The notes under the pieces were generated by a model. That model had not been told where the DNA came from, did no database searches, and worked only from the letters and a program-made list of their open reading frames with translations. A program made the position numbers and the translations under genes. A stretch of DNA of 64,000 nucleotides from Mesostigma viride (Eukaryota > Streptophyta > Mesostigmatophyceae > Mesostigmatales > Mesostigmataceae). The stretch covers positions 8,559,814 to 8,623,813 of the forward strand of contig RPFO01000213.1 of NCBI GenBank assembly GCA_009746045.1. The letters are read 5' to 3'. Shown here piece by piece: positions 62,634 through 64,000 of this stretch; the stretch's first letter is position 1; the number at the start of each line of letters is the position of its first letter.

Positions 62634-64000
62634 ATGGCTACTGCCGACGATGCAAATTTGGACGATGCTACTAGCTGTGAGGCTGGCATGGCAGAGTGCC
62701 ATGCAGCCGCAGCAAATGGCAATGACCCAAAGTTTCTCAAGGGTGCAACGTGTGAATGCTCCGGAAAGTGTGGGAGAAAGGCGCATGCTGCATGCACGTT
62801 TTTGCTGTCACCAAACCCTACCGGTACTAACAGCAGTGGACAGACGGTTTGGAAATGTGTGCAGTGCACGGTGCCCGATGCTCAGTTACCAGGAGATGCC
62901 CCAGACGATGCCATGGCTGCCTTTGCTAACAGGTTTAGGCTGCGTCCCAACGACCCCACCTCACGGCAGCTAGAGGTGGATTTCGGAGCAGGGTCCTCAC
63001 CAGGAATCACGCATCCGGTAACGGCTGCGACATCTGGGGTCACACAGGAAACGCCGCAGAGCCACTTGCCGGAAATCTCAGGGCTGGCAAACGGCGATGT
63101 GCAGCCGTCCGGTGAAGTGCTGCAAACGACGCTGAGCAACGCGACGGCGGAAGGAGTTCCTATCACTGTAGGAGTTCCTGTTGAAACTCCTTCGGTTTCT
63201 CAGAGTGAGGGCACCTCGCCAGTCGAGTTTGCTCCTGGCGGCTCGTTATACCAGGTGTGTTTGAAGGAAAACTGTTTCTGTGCAGACATGTATTTGGATT
63301 TGCTTGGTTGACAATGCTATAGACTGTGTGTACAGTAGTGCTCTACACTGTGTGTATATAAAACCCTGCACGGCTTGGCACTATAAAATATAAAATTTCA
63401 CTCGTGGGGGGTTGCAAAGCGGTAGGGCTGCGGGCTATATTCCCTCGCGGGGGCGTGCAAACTCAGGCATAGCGTATAGGGCGCGTGAAAACGGCGAAGG
63501 CTCCGCTACGCCCGCCCAAAGGCGGCGGGCTCCGCTTTGCCTTTGCCGTTTTCACGCGCCCTATACGCTATGCCTGAGTTTGCACGCCCCCGCGAGGGAA
63601 TCTGTTTCTCTTGGTAGGAAGGCACTCCAATTGAACTTAGCTTCAGTCACCTAGACTATGGCTTGCTTGTTGGTTGTGATTCAACGGGAATGGTAGCTGA
63701 CTAGTGCTTGCGTTTTTATGTAAATTGTGCACATTGCTTGTCTTCCCATACCGCGACTTGTGCAGGGAACGGTCTCCTGGACAAATGCTGCTGGACAATT
63801 TTGTCAAGTCAGTGTGGGTGACGTGGTCGCCCCACACAGCTACGTGTCAGACCAAGCGTGCTGCGTGGTTATTGTGCACCCAAATGCCGGTTTCGTGCTG
63901 GCACCTACAAACTGCAGGGTCGGGCCCGACAATCGATCATGCAGTCGGGTGCGTCAGCATTGTGACGAGAATACGCTGCGACTTTGGCATGAATTCTATT
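62634..64000 (+). CDS. PHD-finger-like protein, 5' part
   Basis: Exon 1 runs from the ATG at 62634 (context GGGATGGCT) to 63254; exon 2 starts at 63766 after CTTGTGCAG and is open to the window end. Phase is 0 at the join. Residues 40-78 show C-x-C-x3-C-x4-H-x2-C followed by W-K-C-x2-C (CECSGKCGRKAHAAC, then VWKCVQC), the ligand pattern of a PHD or related zinc finger that reads histone tails. The rest of exon 1 is Ser/Thr/Pro-rich and probably disordered. Exon 2 encodes FCQVSVGDVVAPHSYV and ACCVVIVHPNAGFVLAP, a beta-rich stretch I cannot assign. It may be a chromatin protein or a transposon-borne gene; the 3' end is missing. Confidence 0.6.
63439..63601. repeat. 163-bp palindromic (foldback/MITE-like) insert in intron
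   Basis: 63439-63495 and 63545-63601 are perfect inverted copies of 57 bases (ends ATTCCCTCGCGGGGGCGTGC), extending a few bases further with one mismatch, around a ~45-base G/C-rich loop. It sits in the first intron of the PHD-finger-like gene. No clear target duplication was seen. Confidence 0.92.

Overview
The window is nuclear DNA of a photosynthetic eukaryote, most likely a green alga. I infer this from GT-AG introns, a thylakoid-lumen PsbP-family gene with a plastid-type leader, GC-rich coding sequence, plant-type retroelements and very heavy micro- and minisatellite content. I did not identify the species. Few ordinary host genes are present and most of the DNA is mobile or repetitive.

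Layout: 1-4.5 kb is a minus-strand Ty3/gypsy element (pol running off the window, a broken gag, and an extra ORF resembling the RNase H1 hybrid-binding domain). From 5.6 to 9.7 kb there is a (GTT)n tract, gene-free sequence and a 184-bp tandem repeat. From 9.8 to 13.5 kb lie a minus-strand DDE-transposase-like gene and two companion ORFs. A type II membrane glycosyltransferase (GT25-like) is at 15.8-17.4 kb. From 18.5 to 26.7 kb is a nest of L1-like non-LTR fragments, including two ORF1-only elements facing each other. A minus-strand PsbP-domain gene spans 27.2-31.1 kb, with large microsatellites in its introns.

The centrepiece is 32.9-58.0 kb on the plus strand. A chain of about 33 exons, all with GT-AG borders and compatible phases, reads from one ATG in a good context to one stop, a conceptual protein of about 4,465 residues. 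In order it holds: a hydrophobic N-terminal part with several possible membrane segments; an Arg-rich then acidic part; a tandemly amplified two-exon cassette of short helical segments; a Helitron zinc-finger/Rep (HUH-Y2) region; a Pif1-family helicase; an acidic linker in small exons; and a 1,515-residue last exon with four modules arranged A-B-A-B. The B modules carry the Cys, His and Asp boxes of ubiquitin-specific (C19-like) proteases, and the A modules have lost them. Several introns are filled by three unrelated minisatellite families.

From 58 to 60.7 kb there are relics of the same repeats and a 7-bp (GGGCAGC)n array. The right end holds a broken minus-strand hypothetical gene, a 507-bp foldback repeat, and the 5' part of a PHD-finger-like gene whose first intron contains a 163-bp palindrome.

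Exon joins were deduced by eye from splice consensus and phase, with no transcript support. Domain calls rest on recognised motifs, not on searches.
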